Positions 18,205-27,826 are shown, counted from the stretch's first letter. The stretch is DNA of 64,000 bases from Corynebacterium jeikeium (GCF_028609885.1 NZ_CP063195.1:434001-498000); one strand, 5' to 3'. Program-made: numbers and translations. Notes: generated by a model from the letters alone, not told the origin.

Positions 18205-19308
18205 GTGAAGTTCACCATGAAGCGCGCCAGCGCTGCAGCTGCGACTCTGTTCGCTGGTTCCCTGATTCTGACCGGCTGCTCCAATGCTGACAACAACGAA
18301 GGCGGCGGCAGCAGCAGCGAAGGCTCTCGCCCGATGGAGGAGGCTACCGGCGAACTGCGTGGCGAAGGCGCTTCCTCGCAGGACAACGCAATCCAGAACA
18401 TCTTCGGTCCGGCGTTCTCTGAGACTGGCGCAACCCTGGCTTACAACGCGTCTGGTTCCGGTGACGGCCAGAAGAAGTTCATCGCTGGCCAGGCCGATTT
18501 TGCGGGTTCCGACTCTCCGCTGAAGGATGACCAGATCGCGGACGCTAAGAAGCGTTGCGATGGAAACGACGCATGGCACCTGCCGATGGTTATCGGCCCG
18601 GTTGCAATCGCTTACCACCTGGAGGGCGTGGACGAACTGAACCTGTCCACCAAGACCGTTGCCAAGATCTTCAAGGGCGAGATCAAGAAGTGGGACGACG
18701 AGGCCATCAAGGCTGAGAACGAGGGCGTTGACCTGCCGTCCGACCCGATCGAGGTTGTGTACCGCTCTGACGAGTCCGGCACCTCCGACAACTTCCAGAA
18801 GTTCCTGGCTGCTTCCAGCGGCGAGTGGGACTCTGAGGGTAAGAGCTTCCCGACCAAGGTTGGCACCGGTGCTCCGAAGTCCAAGGGTGTTGCTGACCAG
18901 GTTGCAGCTACCAACGGTGCAATCACCTACGTTGAGTCCGGCTTTGCTGAGGAGCTCGACGCAGTCAACATCGCCAAGATCGACTTCGGTTCCGGCCCGG
19001 TTGAGCTGAACAAGGAGAACGTGAACAAGGCTCTGGCTGAGGCTGAGTTCAAGGGCGAGGGTAACGACCTGGTCGTTGACTCTGAGAAGCTGTACAGCAT
19101 GAACGGCGAGGGCGAGTACCCGCTGGTTCTGACCACCTACGAGATCGTCTGCTCCGCTGGTTACGACGACAACACCTCGAAGCTGGTCAAGAACTTCCTG
19201 AACACCATCCTGAACAACCAGAACGATGAGCTGGCTGACCAGGGCTACATTCCGGTGGACGGCGAGTTCAAGTCCAAGCTGGAGAAGTCTGTCGACGCTC
19301 TGAAGTAA
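18205..19308 (+). CDS. pstS: Phosphate ABC transporter substrate-binding lipoprotein PstS
   Basis: 367 residues with GTG start preceded by CGGAGGAAA; an ATG four codons later is possible. A lipoprotein signal ends in LILTGC (lipid-bound Cys near residue 25). The mature protein has the PstS motifs EGASSQDNAI, YNASGSGDGQKKFI, DFAGSDSPL and YRSDESGTSDNFQKF, which hold phosphate by hydrogen bonds. It captures phosphate outside the membrane for PstCAB. It has a separate hairpin after it, which fits higher expression than the membrane genes. Confidence 0.95.
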   Translation: MKFTMKRASAAAATLFAGSLILTGCSNADNNEGGGSSSEGSRPMEEATGELRGEGASSQDNAIQNIFGPAFSETGATLAYNASGSGDGQKKFIAGQADFAGSDSPLKDDQIADAKKRCDGNDAWHLPMVIGPVAIAYHLEGVDELNLSTKTVAKIFKGEIKKWDDEAIKAENEGVDLPSDPIEVVYRSDESGTSDNFQKFLAASSGEWDSEGKSFPTKVGTGAPKSKGVADQVAATNGAITYVESGFAEELDAVNIAKIDFGSGPVELNKENVNKALAEAEFKGEGNDLVVDSEKLYSMNGEGEYPLVLTTYEIVCSAGYDDNTSKLVKNFLNTILNNQNDELADQGYIPVDGEFKSKLEKSVDALK

Positions 19309-19320
19309 TCAAACGCTGGC

Positions 19321-19376
19321 ATTCAGACAGCAATGTAACCCCCGCTCGTTCTTCGACCGGGGGTTACAGTCTGAAT
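19321..19376 (+). terminator. Intercistronic hairpin between pstS and pstC
   Basis: GTAACCCCCG pairs with CGGGGGTTAC, and an outer stem ATTCAGAC/GTCTGAAT extends it. There is no T-run, so it may be an attenuator or RNA-stabilising element that raises pstS over pstC rather than a full terminator. Confidence 0.6.
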
Positions 19377-19460
19377 ACGGCAACTAGAGTGACGCGAAAC
19401 ACTTTTCATTTTTATTCCGGTACCGAATGGTACTGAATAACGACCTTCTAAGGATCCCTC

Positions 19461-20522
19461 ATGGCAAACGCCAATAAGGTTGAGGTCGCCAAGTCCGCAA
19501 AGGCAGAGGGCGACACTCCTCAGCCGAAGCAGGATCACCAGCTGGTGCAAGATAGCCAGCGCTCCGGCGGTGGCAGCGTTAAGCGCCCTGGTGATGTTGT
19601 TTTCGAAACGCTAGCGAAGACCTCCTCAATCCTGATCACCGTGATCATCGGTCTGATCGGTTTGTTCCTGATCATGCAGGCAGTGCCGGCACTGAGCCGC
19701 CTGCGCGACGGCATCTTCAGCTTCTTCACCTATGGTGAGCGCTGGAACACCGACTACACCAACAACGACGGCGGGTGGATGCAGTTCGGCATCCCGAACC
19801 TGTTCTTTACTACCGTCCTAGTTTCGATCGTCGCCCTTCTGCTGGCCATGCCGGTTGCGCTGGGCATTGCGATCTTCCTGTCCAACTACTGCCCAAAGCG
19901 CTTCATCAAGCCCCTGGGCTTCATGATCGACCTGCTGGCAGCAGTGCCTTCTATCGTGTTCGGTATCTGGGGCGCTTATGTTCTCGGCCCGGCGCTGGGA
20001 GACTTCTTCGAGTGGCTGTCTGGCTGGGCCGGTGGTTTCTTCCTGTTCAACCACCAGCAGGGTAGTTCTCCGCCGTTCTCCACTTCTCGAAACATCTTCA
20101 CCGGTGGCATCGTTCTGGCAATTATGATTCTGCCGGTCATCGCAGCCACCACCCGAGAGGTGTTTGTGCAGACCCCGAAGGGCCATGTCGAGGCCGCGCT
20201 GGCTTTGGGCGCAACCCGCTGGGAAGTTGTCCGCATGACCGTGCTGCCCTTTGGCCTGTCCGGCTACATTTCCGGTGCAATGCTGGGTCTCGGCCGCGCA
20301 CTGGGTGAGACCATGGCCCTGTACATGGTCATCGCTAGTGCGCCGGACTTCCGCGGCTCCCTGATGGACGGTGGTACGACCTTCGCAACCGCTATCGCTG
20401 CAGCCGCGCCGGAGTTCAACGACGAGCTGAAGGCGGGGGCCTACATCTCCGCCGGCCTCGTCCTGTTCCTGTTGACCTTCCTGGTCAACGCTGCCGCCCG
20501 CGCCGTTGTGGCGAAGAAGTAG
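19461..20522 (+). CDS. pstC: Phosphate ABC transporter permease PstC
   Basis: 353 residues. A hydrophilic N-terminal tail of about 50 residues precedes six hydrophobic segments (the first at ITVIIGLIGLFLIMQAV). The permease EAA-type loop GHVEAALALGATRWEVVRMTVLPFGLSGYI contacts PstB. It forms the membrane channel with PstA. The pstA start follows the stop by 12 bases. Confidence 0.94.
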   Translation: MANANKVEVAKSAKAEGDTPQPKQDHQLVQDSQRSGGGSVKRPGDVVFETLAKTSSILITVIIGLIGLFLIMQAVPALSRLRDGIFSFFTYGERWNTDYTNNDGGWMQFGIPNLFFTTVLVSIVALLLAMPVALGIAIFLSNYCPKRFIKPLGFMIDLLAAVPSIVFGIWGAYVLGPALGDFFEWLSGWAGGFFLFNHQQGSSPPFSTSRNIFTGGIVLAIMILPVIAATTREVFVQTPKGHVEAALALGATRWEVVRMTVLPFGLSGYISGAMLGLGRALGETMALYMVIASAPDFRGSLMDGGTTFATAIAAAAPEFNDELKAGAYISAGLVLFLLTFLVNAAARAVVAKK

Positions 20523-20534
20523 GAGAAGAGAACA

Positions 20535-21455
20535 ATGACTGATGCAGCAACTGTAGAAAACAAGAAGTCCTCTTCGTCCTCCGAGCTGTTTACCCAGATC
20601 TCTGGTAAGCGCAAGGCGGTCGACAAGTTCGCCACCGTCATCATCTACTTCGCTATGGCTCTGGCTCTGGTTCCACTGCTATGGGTCCTGTTCAAGGTCC
20701 TCAGCGAAGGTCTGCCTGCGGTTCTTAACCCCGACTGGTGGATGTTTGACATGGTCGGCCAGCCTCGTAACAAGGCCGGAGGCGGTGCAGTCCACGCCAT
20801 CATCGGTACCTTGATGCAGGTTCTGGTTACCTCCGCACTCTCCATCCCGATCGGCGTGTTCACTGCTATCTACCTGGTGGAGTACTCCCGCGGTGGATTC
20901 CTCGGCCGAATCACTACCTTCATGGTTGACATTCTGACCGGTGTCCCTTCCATCGTCGCCGCTCTGTTCGTCTACGCAATGTGGATCACCATGTTTGGCT
21001 TTGAGCGCTCCGGCTTTGCCGTGTCGCTGGCGCTGGTGTTGCTGATGGTTCCGATCATCGTGCGTAACGCGGAAGAAATGTTGCGCGTGGTTCCAATGGA
21101 CCTGCGTGAGGCTTCTTACGCACTGGGCGTGCCGAAGTGGAAGACCATCGTGAAGATCGTCCTGCCAACCGCTCTATCCGGTATCGTCACCGGCATCATG
21201 CTGGCCGTCGCCCGCGTGATGGGCGAGTCCGCGCCGGTGCTGATCCTGGTCGGCTCCACTACCAAGATCAACTGGAACCCGTTCGAAGGCGGCCAGCAGT
21301 CCCTGCCGTTGTACATGGTCGACCTGTACGGCGCGGGTAGTAACGAGTTCGTGCTGGAACGCCTGTGGGGCTCCGCACTGACCCTGGTGCTGCTCGTGGC
21401 AATCCTGATGATTGGCGCCCGCCTGATCTCGAAGCGCTATTCGGTGAAGGTCTAA
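20535..21455 (+). CDS. pstA: Phosphate ABC transporter permease PstA
   Basis: 306 residues, with the first membrane helix at VIIYFAMALALVPLLWVLFKV and the EAA-type loop DLREASYALGVPKWKTIVKIVLPTALSGIVTG near residue 195. It pairs with PstC in the high-affinity phosphate uptake system. AGGAGAAG precedes the ATG. A 72-base gap leads to pstB. Confidence 0.94.
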   Translation: MTDAATVENKKSSSSSELFTQISGKRKAVDKFATVIIYFAMALALVPLLWVLFKVLSEGLPAVLNPDWWMFDMVGQPRNKAGGGAVHAIIGTLMQVLVTSALSIPIGVFTAIYLVEYSRGGFLGRITTFMVDILTGVPSIVAALFVYAMWITMFGFERSGFAVSLALVLLMVPIIVRNAEEMLRVVPMDLREASYALGVPKWKTIVKIVLPTALSGIVTGIMLAVARVMGESAPVLILVGSTTKINWNPFEGGQQSLPLYMVDLYGAGSNEFVLERLWGSALTLVLLVAILMIGARLISKRYSVKV

Positions 21456-21527
21456 GGCTAACCCCAAGTCTTTGACCCCCACCGGGAACAAACCCCAAAC
21501 AAAGCCTTTTTCTAGGAGAACAACACA

Positions 21528-22304
21528 ATGGCTAAGCGCCTAGACCTCAACGACGTCAACATCTACTACGGCGATTTCCACGCTGTACAGGACGTCAACC
21601 TGCACATTCCGCCGAAGGCCGTGACAGCCTTCATCGGCCCGTCCGGTTGTGGTAAGTCCACCGTGCTGCGCACCCTGAACCGCATGCACGAAGTTATCCC
21701 CGGTGCATACGTCAAGGGCGAGATTTTGCTCGACGGCGAGGATATTTATGGTCCGAAGATCGACCCGGTGGCAGTCCGAAACACCATCGGCATGGTCTTC
21801 CAGAAGGCCAACCCGTTCCCGACGATGTCCATCGAAGAGAACGTGGTTGCTGGCTTGAAGCTGTCCGGCGAAAAGAACAAGAAGAAGCTCCGTGAGGTTG
21901 CAGAGCGCGCACTGCGCGGCGCCAACCTGTGGGACGAAGTCAAGGACCGTCTCGACAAGCCGGGCGGCGGCCTGTCCGGCGGCCAGCAGCAGCGCCTCTG
22001 CATCGCCCGCGCCATCGCCGTTGAGCCGGAAGTTCTGTTGATGGACGAGCCTTGCTCCGCACTGGACCCGATCTCCACCCTGGCGGTAGAGGATCTGATC
22101 CACGAGCTGAAGGAAGACTTCACCATCGTCATCGTGACGCACAATATGCAGCAGGCAGCCCGTGTGTCCGATCAGACCGCTTTCTACTCCCTGGAAGCAA
22201 CGGGCAAGCCAGGCCAGCTGGTCGAGGTTGGACCGACCAAGCAGATCTTCGAAAACCCGACGAAGAAGGAGACCGAGGACTACATCTCCGGTCGCTTCGG
22301 ATAG
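21528..22304 (+). CDS. pstB: Phosphate ABC transporter ATP-binding protein PstB
   Basis: 258 residues. Walker A is GPSGCGKST (about residues 37-45), signature [16 protein letters not shown], Walker [14 protein letters not shown] and switch His in [26 protein letters not shown] is the phosphate-family Q-loop region. It energises PstCA from the cytoplasmic face. AGGAGAACAACACA precedes the start. A strong terminator follows. Confidence 0.97.
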   Translation: MAKRLDLNDVNIYYGDFHAVQDVNLHIPPKAVTAFIGPSGCGKSTVLRTLNRMHEVIPGAYVKGEILLDGEDIYGPKIDPVAVRNTIGMVFQKANPFPTMSIEENVVAGLKLSGEKNKKKLREVAERALRGANLWDEVKDRLDKPGGGLSGGQQQRLCIARAIAVEPEVLLMDEPCSALDPISTLAVEDLIHELKEDFTIVIVTHNMQQAARVSDQTAFYSLEATGKPGQLVEVGPTKQIFENPTKKETEDYISGRFG

Positions 22305-22385
22305 AACTTCTACCCGTCTATTAAGCGGGTACAGGATTATACGAAAAGTGTCTTCGGCAGGTTCCTGCTGAGCCTGCCACCCACT

Positions 22386-22420
22386 AGCGGGGTTCCGGTA
22401 TTAACCGGAACCCCGCTTTT
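22386..22420 (+). terminator. Terminator of the pst operon
   Basis: AGCGGGGTTCCGGT pairs with ACCGGAACCCCGCT over a four-base loop, followed by TTTT. Confidence 0.85.
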
Positions 22421-22490
22421 GGCGTCAATAATAAAAATAAACGGCATACTGGAGGGGAATAACGGGTACCGCAAGGAAGAAAGGAGCCAC

Positions 22491-23042
22491 ATGTCTAGCC
22501 AAGAGACTCCGGCCACCCTACACGTTGTCGTGATGGGGGTCAGCGGCAGCGGCAAGACCACCCTGGCGCGCGCTTTTGCCGAGAAGACCGGCTGGCAGTT
22601 GCAGGAAGCCGACGATCTGCACCCTGAGGGTGCGCTGGAGATCCTGCAAGACGGCAAGCTCCCGCCGGAGGAGGGGCGCCGAACGTGGCTAAGGATTGTC
22701 CGCGATTGGATTGCGGATGAGGCAGCCCAGGGCAACAACACTGTTACCGCTTGTACCGCACTGCGCATCGACCACCGCGAGATTCTCAATGACGCGGGCG
22801 AGAACGCGACCGTGTTCTACGTGCACCTGTACGGTACCGAGGATGTCCTCGCGGAGCGGATGAAGAACCGTGTAGGAGACGCGGACATGCCACGCGAACT
22901 GCTGACCGCGCAGCTGGAGGATCTGCAGCGCCTCACGCCAGGGGAGAAGGGCATCCAGCTGGATGTTAGCCGTACTCTGGAACAGCTGCTCGACGATGCG
23001 CTGAACGCCGCGATGTTCGCGAAGAAGGCATACGCGCGCTAG
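22491..23042 (+). CDS. gntK: Gluconokinase
   Basis: 183 residues from ATG at 22491, chosen because AAGGAG lies seven bases before it; the longer frame from 22419 runs through the terminator. P-loop GVSGSGKTT near residue 16 and EADDLHPEGALEILQDGKLPPEEGRRTWL match the gluconate kinase family (shikimate-kinase-like), although the usual PLTDEDR stretch is changed to LPPEEGR. It would phosphorylate gluconate to 6-phosphogluconate in the cytoplasm. No gluconate permease is nearby. Confidence 0.85.
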   Translation: MSSQETPATLHVVVMGVSGSGKTTLARAFAEKTGWQLQEADDLHPEGALEILQDGKLPPEEGRRTWLRIVRDWIADEAAQGNNTVTACTALRIDHREILNDAGENATVFYVHLYGTEDVLAERMKNRVGDADMPRELLTAQLEDLQRLTPGEKGIQLDVSRTLEQLLDDALNAAMFAKKAYAR

Positions 23043-23052
23043 CAGGCCAGCG

Positions 23053-23793
23053 CTAGTAATCGAAGTTCGTGTCGTAGCGGTACCGCAGCTCGTCGAATTG
23101 CTCGCGGAAGCGCTTCTGCAGCTCCTCGTCTTCCTGCTTTCGGTGGTACTCATCCGGGGTGAGGCCGGTGATGATGAAGACGATGCGGTTGGCGATTTCC
23201 ACCGCATGGTCCGAATAGCGCTCGAAGTAGCGCGAGAGCAGCGTGACATCCACGGCCTCACGCACGGTGTGCGACCATTCGCGCTGGGTAGTGAGCTGGA
23301 AGATGTGGCGGTGGATATCGTCGACCGCGTCGTCGTCCTCGACGAGCTCGAGGGCGGTGTTGACGTCGAGCTCTCGCAGCAGAGCCTGGACCTTCGCCGC
23401 CGAATTATCGCACTGTCGAGCCATCTCCTCGATATAGGGGCGGATGGGTTCGGGTACCGCACGTTCTGGGTGACGCCGCCGCGCCACCTTTGCCACGTGC
23501 ACCGCAAGCGCGCCCATGCGGGTGAAATCCTCGACAATGTGCTGGCCCGCAACGACGATGCGCAAGTCGCGAGCTACGGGGGCTTCCAGGGCTAGTAGTT
23601 GGAAAGCATCCTTGACTGCGGTATCTCGCAGGTCTTCGAGCGTATCTACGCTACTTAGAACCTTTTCAGCAAGGTCCAGGTCGGTTTCAAGCAAAGAACG
23701 GGCAGCGGAATTGAGTGCGGTGCGCACGAAGTCCGCCATCAGCGAAATGTCGTGTTTAAATTCCCGGAGTTGATTTCGGTACACCCTACGCAT
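23053..23793 (-). CDS. phoU: Phosphate signalling regulator PhoU
   Basis: 246 residues, made of two three-helix repeats of the PhoU family: MRRVYRNQLREFKHDISLMADFV at the start, then EAPVARDLRIVVAGQHIVEDFTRMGALAVHVAK, with the metal-binding E/D-rich turns, and DVTLLSRYFERYSDHAVEIANRIVF in the second repeat. PhoU tunes the Pst transporter and the phosphate two-component system. It is convergent with gntK and separated from pstB, so it has its own promoter. Confidence 0.93.
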   Translation of the reverse strand: MRRVYRNQLREFKHDISLMADFVRTALNSAARSLLETDLDLAEKVLSSVDTLEDLRDTAVKDAFQLLALEAPVARDLRIVVAGQHIVEDFTRMGALAVHVAKVARRRHPERAVPEPIRPYIEEMARQCDNSAAKVQALLRELDVNTALELVEDDDAVDDIHRHIFQLTTQREWSHTVREAVDVTLLSRYFERYSDHAVEIANRIVFIITGLTPDEYHRKQEDEELQKRFREQFDELRYRYDTNFDY

Positions 23794-23879
23794 GTGAAAA
23801 AACTATAGCCTTTTGGGGGTGGTGGCGCTGTATTTTAGCCCCGCTGTATAACCCCGAGATTCCGTTACTCCGAAAACTA

Positions 23880-25133
23880 TCAGCCACCGCTGTTTTCAAT
23901 ATCGGCACCATCTGGGACAGTTTCGTCCTCCGGGTCGTCTAGCCAGCCTTCCGGCAAGGCTACCTTGGCTGGGGAGCCCTGCCGGCCGCGGGCGCCGTCA
24001 GCGTCCTCGGCCAGCGCGGGAGAGTCCCACACTTCGGCGAGCGCGGACTTTAGCTCATCCAGGCTGCTCACTCGGGAGAGGCTCCGTCGCAATTCTCCGC
24101 CGGCGGGGAAGCCCCGCAGGTACCACGTCATGTGCTTGCGTAGGTCGCGGCAGGCTTTTTGCTCACCGTCGTGGGCAGCAAGCAGTTCCGCGTGGCGCAA
24201 AATGATGCGCGCTACTTCGCCCAGGGTGGGTTCGCTGGGGATTGGCAATCCGCGTAACTCGGCGGAGAGCTCCGCGAAGAGCCACGGTCGGCCCAGGCAG
24301 CCGCGCCCCACGACTACGCCGTCGCAGCCGGTTTGCTCCATCATGGCGCGGGCGTCTGTGGCCTTGAAGATATCGCCGTTTCCCAGCACGGGGATGCCGG
24401 TGTGGGCCAGGTGTTCCTTGAGGCGCGCGATCTCGTTCCAATCCGCGTGGCCAGAGTAGCGCTGTGCGGCGGTGCGGCCGTGCAGAGCCACGGCGGCCGC
24501 GCCCTCTTCCACGGCGATGCGGCCAGCATCCAGGTGCGTGTGGTGCTCGTCATCGATCCCCACGCGCATCTTCACGGTGACGGGAATGTCCGTGCCCTCC
24601 GTAGCCTTGACCGCAGCGGCCACGATGTTGCCGAAAAGCTTGCGCTTGTAGGGCAGGGCGGAGCCTCCACCGCGCCGGGTGACCTTGGGCACGGGGCAGC
24701 CGAAGTTCATGTCGATGTGGTCGGCGAGGTTTTCGTCGACGATCATCTTGGCAGCCTTGTAGGTGTACTCCGGGTCGGTGGTGTACAGCTGCAGGCTGCG
24801 GGGGTCTTCGTCCGGTGCGAAGGTCGTCATATGAAGGGTCTTCGGGTTACGTTCGACCAGCGCGCGGGCCGTCACCATTTCGCAGACGTACAGACCGGCG
24901 ACGGAGCCCATGCGTTCACGCTCCTGTTCGCGACACAGGCTGCGGAAGGCTACGTTCGTTACGCCTGCCATCGGGGCGAGCACGACGGGGGAGTCGAGCT
25001 CCATCTTGCCGATCTTCAGCCCCTGAAATTGTTGGTTGGTCGGGGGCGCATTGTCAGGCGAGTTAGCTGGATGATTTGAATTTCGCAGCGTGGTGGAGGT
25101 GGGGGTTGCGGTCGATGTAGTCACGGGCACCAT
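23880..25133 (-). CDS. dus: tRNA-dihydrouridine synthase (DusB/NifR3 type)
   Basis: 417 residues if started at ATG 25133; a longer frame from 25217 adds a hydrophobic stretch without family support and runs over the palindromic operator. It is an FMN TIM-barrel: VVLAPMAGVTNVAFR near residue 45, catalytic Cys in MNFGCPVPKVTRRGGGSAL, VTVKMRVGIDD and GNGDIFKATDA. It reduces uridines in tRNA D-loops. The C-terminal 60 residues are low in conservation. Confidence 0.88.
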   Translation of the reverse strand: MVPVTTSTATPTSTTLRNSNHPANSPDNAPPTNQQFQGLKIGKMELDSPVVLAPMAGVTNVAFRSLCREQERERMGSVAGLYVCEMVTARALVERNPKTLHMTTFAPDEDPRSLQLYTTDPEYTYKAAKMIVDENLADHIDMNFGCPVPKVTRRGGGSALPYKRKLFGNIVAAAVKATEGTDIPVTVKMRVGIDDEHHTHLDAGRIAVEEGAAAVALHGRTAAQRYSGHADWNEIARLKEHLAHTGIPVLGNGDIFKATDARAMMEQTGCDGVVVGRGCLGRPWLFAELSAELRGLPIPSEPTLGEVARIILRHAELLAAHDGEQKACRDLRKHMTWYLRGFPAGGELRRSLSRVSSLDELKSALAEVWDSPALAEDADGARGRQGSPAKVALPEGWLDDPEDETVPDGADIENSGG

Positions 25134-25205
25134 TGTCACACTGGGGAGGGAGGAATACCAAAGGGCGTCAATAAATGAATAGATGGAGCCAAAGTAGCGA
25201 CAAAG

Positions 25206-25218
25206 ATTGTTCAACAAT
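25206..25218. promoter_or_regulatory. Palindromic operator ATTGTTCAACAAT between dus and the CoA transferase
   Basis: A perfect inverted repeat that fits the FadR-subfamily GntR consensus TNGTNNNACNA. The same word occurs upstream of pxpA (53579-53591) and a close variant upstream of the NRAMP-like gene (46329-46341). It lies 90 bases before the CoA transferase start. The regulator acting on it here is inferred. Confidence 0.55.
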
Positions 25219-25308
25219 AGGCTGGAGGGCGAGGGCGATCTACGTCACATTTATGTAGGCTGAAGAAAGAAGCGGAGAAACCGCTAAACAGCTATGGAGG
25301 AGGAACCG

Positions 25309-26814
25309 ATGTCTGAGCGCATCGCTAACGAGTTCTACAGGTCCAAGGTTATGTCCGCCGACGAGGCGGCGCAGTTCATCAACCACGGCGACAAGATTGG
25401 CATGTCCGGCTTTACGGGTGCAGGCTATCCTAAGGCCCTACCCACCGCCATCGCAGAGAAGGCTAAGGAACTGCACGGTCGTGGTGAGAACTTCCAGATT
25501 GACCTCTTCACTGGCGCCTCCACCGCACCTGACTGCGACGGCGTGCTGGCCGAGGCTGATGCTGTGCGCTACCGTACCCCCTACGCTTCCGACCCGGTGA
25601 TGCGCAAGAAGATCAATGCCGGCGAGATTAAGTACCAAGATATCCACCTCTCCCACCTCGGCCAGCAGGTCGAGGAAGGCTTCTTCGGCCAGCTGGATGT
25701 AGCTGTCGTGGAAGCTGTGCGCATCGATGAGGCGGGCAACATCATCCCGTCCTCGGCAGTCGGCAATAACGTGGAGTACCTCAACTCCGCCCGCAAGATC
25801 ATCATCGAGGTCAATGAATGGCAGTCCCTCGACCTGGAGGGCATGCACGACATCTACAAGATCCAGGACCTGCCGAACCGCACCCCGATCCCGATCAACC
25901 GCCCCGGCGACCGCATCGGCACGCCGTACATTCCGGTGGATCAGAATAAGGTCGTGGCCGTGGTGAAGACCAACGCCGAAGACCGCAACGCGCCGTTCAA
26001 GCCGACCGATGAGGTCTCCGAAAAGATTGCCGGGCACTTCCTGGATCTTCTGGAGGGCGAGGTCGAGGCTGGTCGCCTGACCTACGACGGCTACATCATG
26101 CAGTCTGGCGTGGGCAACGTGCCGAATGCTGTGATGGCGGGGCTTCTGGACTCCAAGTTCGAGAACATCCAGGCCTACACTGAGGTGATCCAGGACGGCA
26201 TGCTGGACCTCATCGACAACGGCAAGATGACCGTTGCCTCCGCAACCTCCTTCGCGTTGTCCCCGGAATACGCAAAGAAGATGAACGATGAGGCGAAGCG
26301 CTACCGCGAGCACATCGTCCTGCGCCCACAGCAGATCTCCAACCACCCGGAGGTCATCCGTCGCACGGGCCTGATCGCCTCCAACGGCATGATCGGCTGT
26401 GATATCTACGGCAACGTGAACTCCACGAACGTGTCTGGTTCGCGCATCATGAATGGCATCGGCGGCTCCGGTGATTTCACGCGCAACGCCTTCCTATCGA
26501 CCTTCATCTCCCCGTCAACGGCCAAGGACGGCGCCATTTCCGCCATCGTGCCCTTTGCCTCCCATATTGACCACACAGAGCACGACGTGATGGTCATCAT
26601 CACGGAGTACGGCTACGCAGACCTGCGTGGTCTGGCGCCGCGTGATCGCGTGCCGAAGATTATCTCCGTTGCGCACCCGGACTACCGTCCGCTGCTGGAG
26701 GAGTACTACGAGCGTGCCTGCGCCGAGGGCAACCACCTGCAGACCCCGCACGATCTGAAGACCGCCTTCAGCTTCCACATCAACCTGGCGGAAAAGGGCT
26801 CAATGAAGGGCTAG
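25309..26814 (+). CDS. cat: Succinyl-CoA:acetate / acetyl-CoA CoA-transferase (acetyl-CoA hydrolase family)
   Basis: 501 residues from ATG at 25309, with GGAGGAGG seven bases before it; an in-frame ATG at 25294 lies upstream of that site and is less likely. It is a class I CoA-transferase: GMSGFTGAGYPKALP near the N-terminus, catalytic Glu in AYTEVIQDGMLDLID, and GIGGSGDFTRNAFLS with the CoA oxyanion loop. It interconverts acetate and acetyl-CoA with succinyl-CoA, a route corynebacteria use for acetate. The palindrome upstream and the RamA regulator elsewhere in the window suggest carbon-source control. Confidence 0.9.
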   Translation: MSERIANEFYRSKVMSADEAAQFINHGDKIGMSGFTGAGYPKALPTAIAEKAKELHGRGENFQIDLFTGASTAPDCDGVLAEADAVRYRTPYASDPVMRKKINAGEIKYQDIHLSHLGQQVEEGFFGQLDVAVVEAVRIDEAGNIIPSSAVGNNVEYLNSARKIIIEVNEWQSLDLEGMHDIYKIQDLPNRTPIPINRPGDRIGTPYIPVDQNKVVAVVKTNAEDRNAPFKPTDEVSEKIAGHFLDLLEGEVEAGRLTYDGYIMQSGVGNVPNAVMAGLLDSKFENIQAYTEVIQDGMLDLIDNGKMTVASATSFALSPEYAKKMNDEAKRYREHIVLRPQQISNHPEVIRRTGLIASNGMIGCDIYGNVNSTNVSGSRIMNGIGGSGDFTRNAFLSTFISPSTAKDGAISAIVPFASHIDHTEHDVMVIITEYGYADLRGLAPRDRVPKIISVAHPDYRPLLEEYYERACAEGNHLQTPHDLKTAFSFHINLAEKGSMKG

Positions 26815-26908
26815 CGCTGGCGCAAGTTCTGGTGCCGGCACATTGCCGGCGCCGGTACTAGGGGGCAATTTTCCGCTTCGGTGAGGCTTTAGATAGAATG
26901 CTCCCGTT

Positions 26909-26981
26909 GGGCCTTTAGCTCAGTTGGTAGAGCTACGGACTTTTAATCCGCAGGTCGTGGGTTCGAGCCCCACAGGGCCCA
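26909..26981 (+). tRNA. tRNA-Lys (anticodon TTT)
   Basis: Cloverleaf with acceptor stem GGGCCTT/AGGGCCC, D-arm AGCTCAGTTGGTAGAGCT, anticodon loop CTTTTAA and T-arm GTGGGTTCGAGCCCCAC; discriminator A, CCA not encoded. Confidence 0.95.
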
Positions 26982-27085
26982 CGAACTACCCCGTCGCGGT
27001 GCTTCCATGGAGATCATGGTCGCACTACGGCGGGGGTTTTGCTTTTGCGAGAAAACGAGGTCTGCTGATCCCTAGGATGAGGGCC

Positions 27086-27497
27086 ATGATGGATCCTCGA
27101 AGTGAAGAGACCGAGAACCTCGCGTGGGAGCCCGCGCGCATTCAGTGTGCAGGTGGGACTGTGCTGGCCGGGCAGTAGGTGCTGCCCGACGGGGAAGAGC
27201 CGGAGAATTCGGTGAACCCAGTGAGCAAGGCGGTTGTGCTGCACCCGGCCACGGGCGTGGATATGAACCTTTACCGCAAGTTCGCCGCATTCCTCGCCAG
27301 TCGAGGCTGGGCCGCGCTGATCTACGACCTGCGAGGCGCGGGCGAGTTCGCGCAGCCGGGTGTGGGTAAGACCATCCCGCTGGGAGTGATGCTGCAATGG
27401 CGGCGATTGGCCGGTCGGGCACATGGGTTTCTACCGCTCGAAGCACCAGGATCTGTGGCCGGAGGTTGCTGAATGGCTGGAGCAACAAATCTTGTGA
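27086..27497 (+). pseudogene. Decayed alpha/beta hydrolase
   Basis: Reading from ATG 27086 gives MMDPRSEETENLAWEPARIQ up to an in-frame TAG at 27176-27178. The frame then continues with VVLHPATGVDMNLYRKFAAFLASRGWAALIYDLRGAGEF, a clear hydrolase N-terminal half. After about 27390 the frame shifts, and the C-terminus GHMGFYRSKHQDLWPEV, which would hold the catalytic His, is in another frame, ending at TGA 27495-27497. The lid and the nucleophile elbow are missing. Stop, deletion and frameshift together mean it is dead. Confidence 0.8.
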
Positions 27498-27614
27498 GGC
27501 GTAGGGTTGCGTCCCAAGGGGGCCAAAGTTGCTCGTCACGGGACAATTTGGTTGTTGCGCGGGAAGCAAGATAGACTAAGCGAGCTGTTTGAGGCGCAGA
27601 TGCGTTTTGAACGA

Positions 27615-27687
27615 GCTCCCATCGTCTAGAGGCCTAGGACCCCGCCCTTTCACGGCGGTAACACGGGTTCGAATCCCGTTGGGAGTA
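27615..27687 (+). tRNA. tRNA-Glu (anticodon TTC)
   Basis: Acceptor GCTCCCA/TGGGAGT, anticodon arm CCGCC-CTTTCAC-GGCGG, T-arm CGGGTTCGAATCCCG; discriminator A. Confidence 0.95.
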
Positions 27688-27688
27688 C

Positions 27689-27762
27689 GGCCCTGTGGCG
27701 CAGTTGGTTAGCGCGCCGCCCTGTCACGGCGGAGGTCGCGGGTTCAAGTCCCGTCAGGGTCG
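27689..27762 (+). tRNA. tRNA-Asp (anticodon GTC), first copy
   Basis: Acceptor GGCCCTG/CAGGGTC, anticodon arm CCGCC-CTGTCAC-GGCGG, T-arm GCGGGTTCAAGTCCCGT. A CCA follows the discriminator G at 27763-27765. Identical to the copy at 29435-29508. Confidence 0.95.
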
Positions 27763-27780
27763 CCATAGAAGACTTAATAG

Positions 27781-27826
27781 AGAGCCTTTCTGGTGCTTAT
27801 CGCGCCAGGGAGGCTCTTTTCTTTTT
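27781..27826 (+). terminator. Terminator after the tRNA-Glu/Asp pair
   Basis: AGAGCC...GGCTCT outer stem and CTGGTGC/GCGCCAG inner stem, followed by a T-rich run. Confidence 0.75.

Noticed and set aside
22419..22490. N-terminal extension of gluconokinase
   Set aside because: Would begin within the pst terminator; the ATG at 22491 has a good ribosome site and aligns with the family start.
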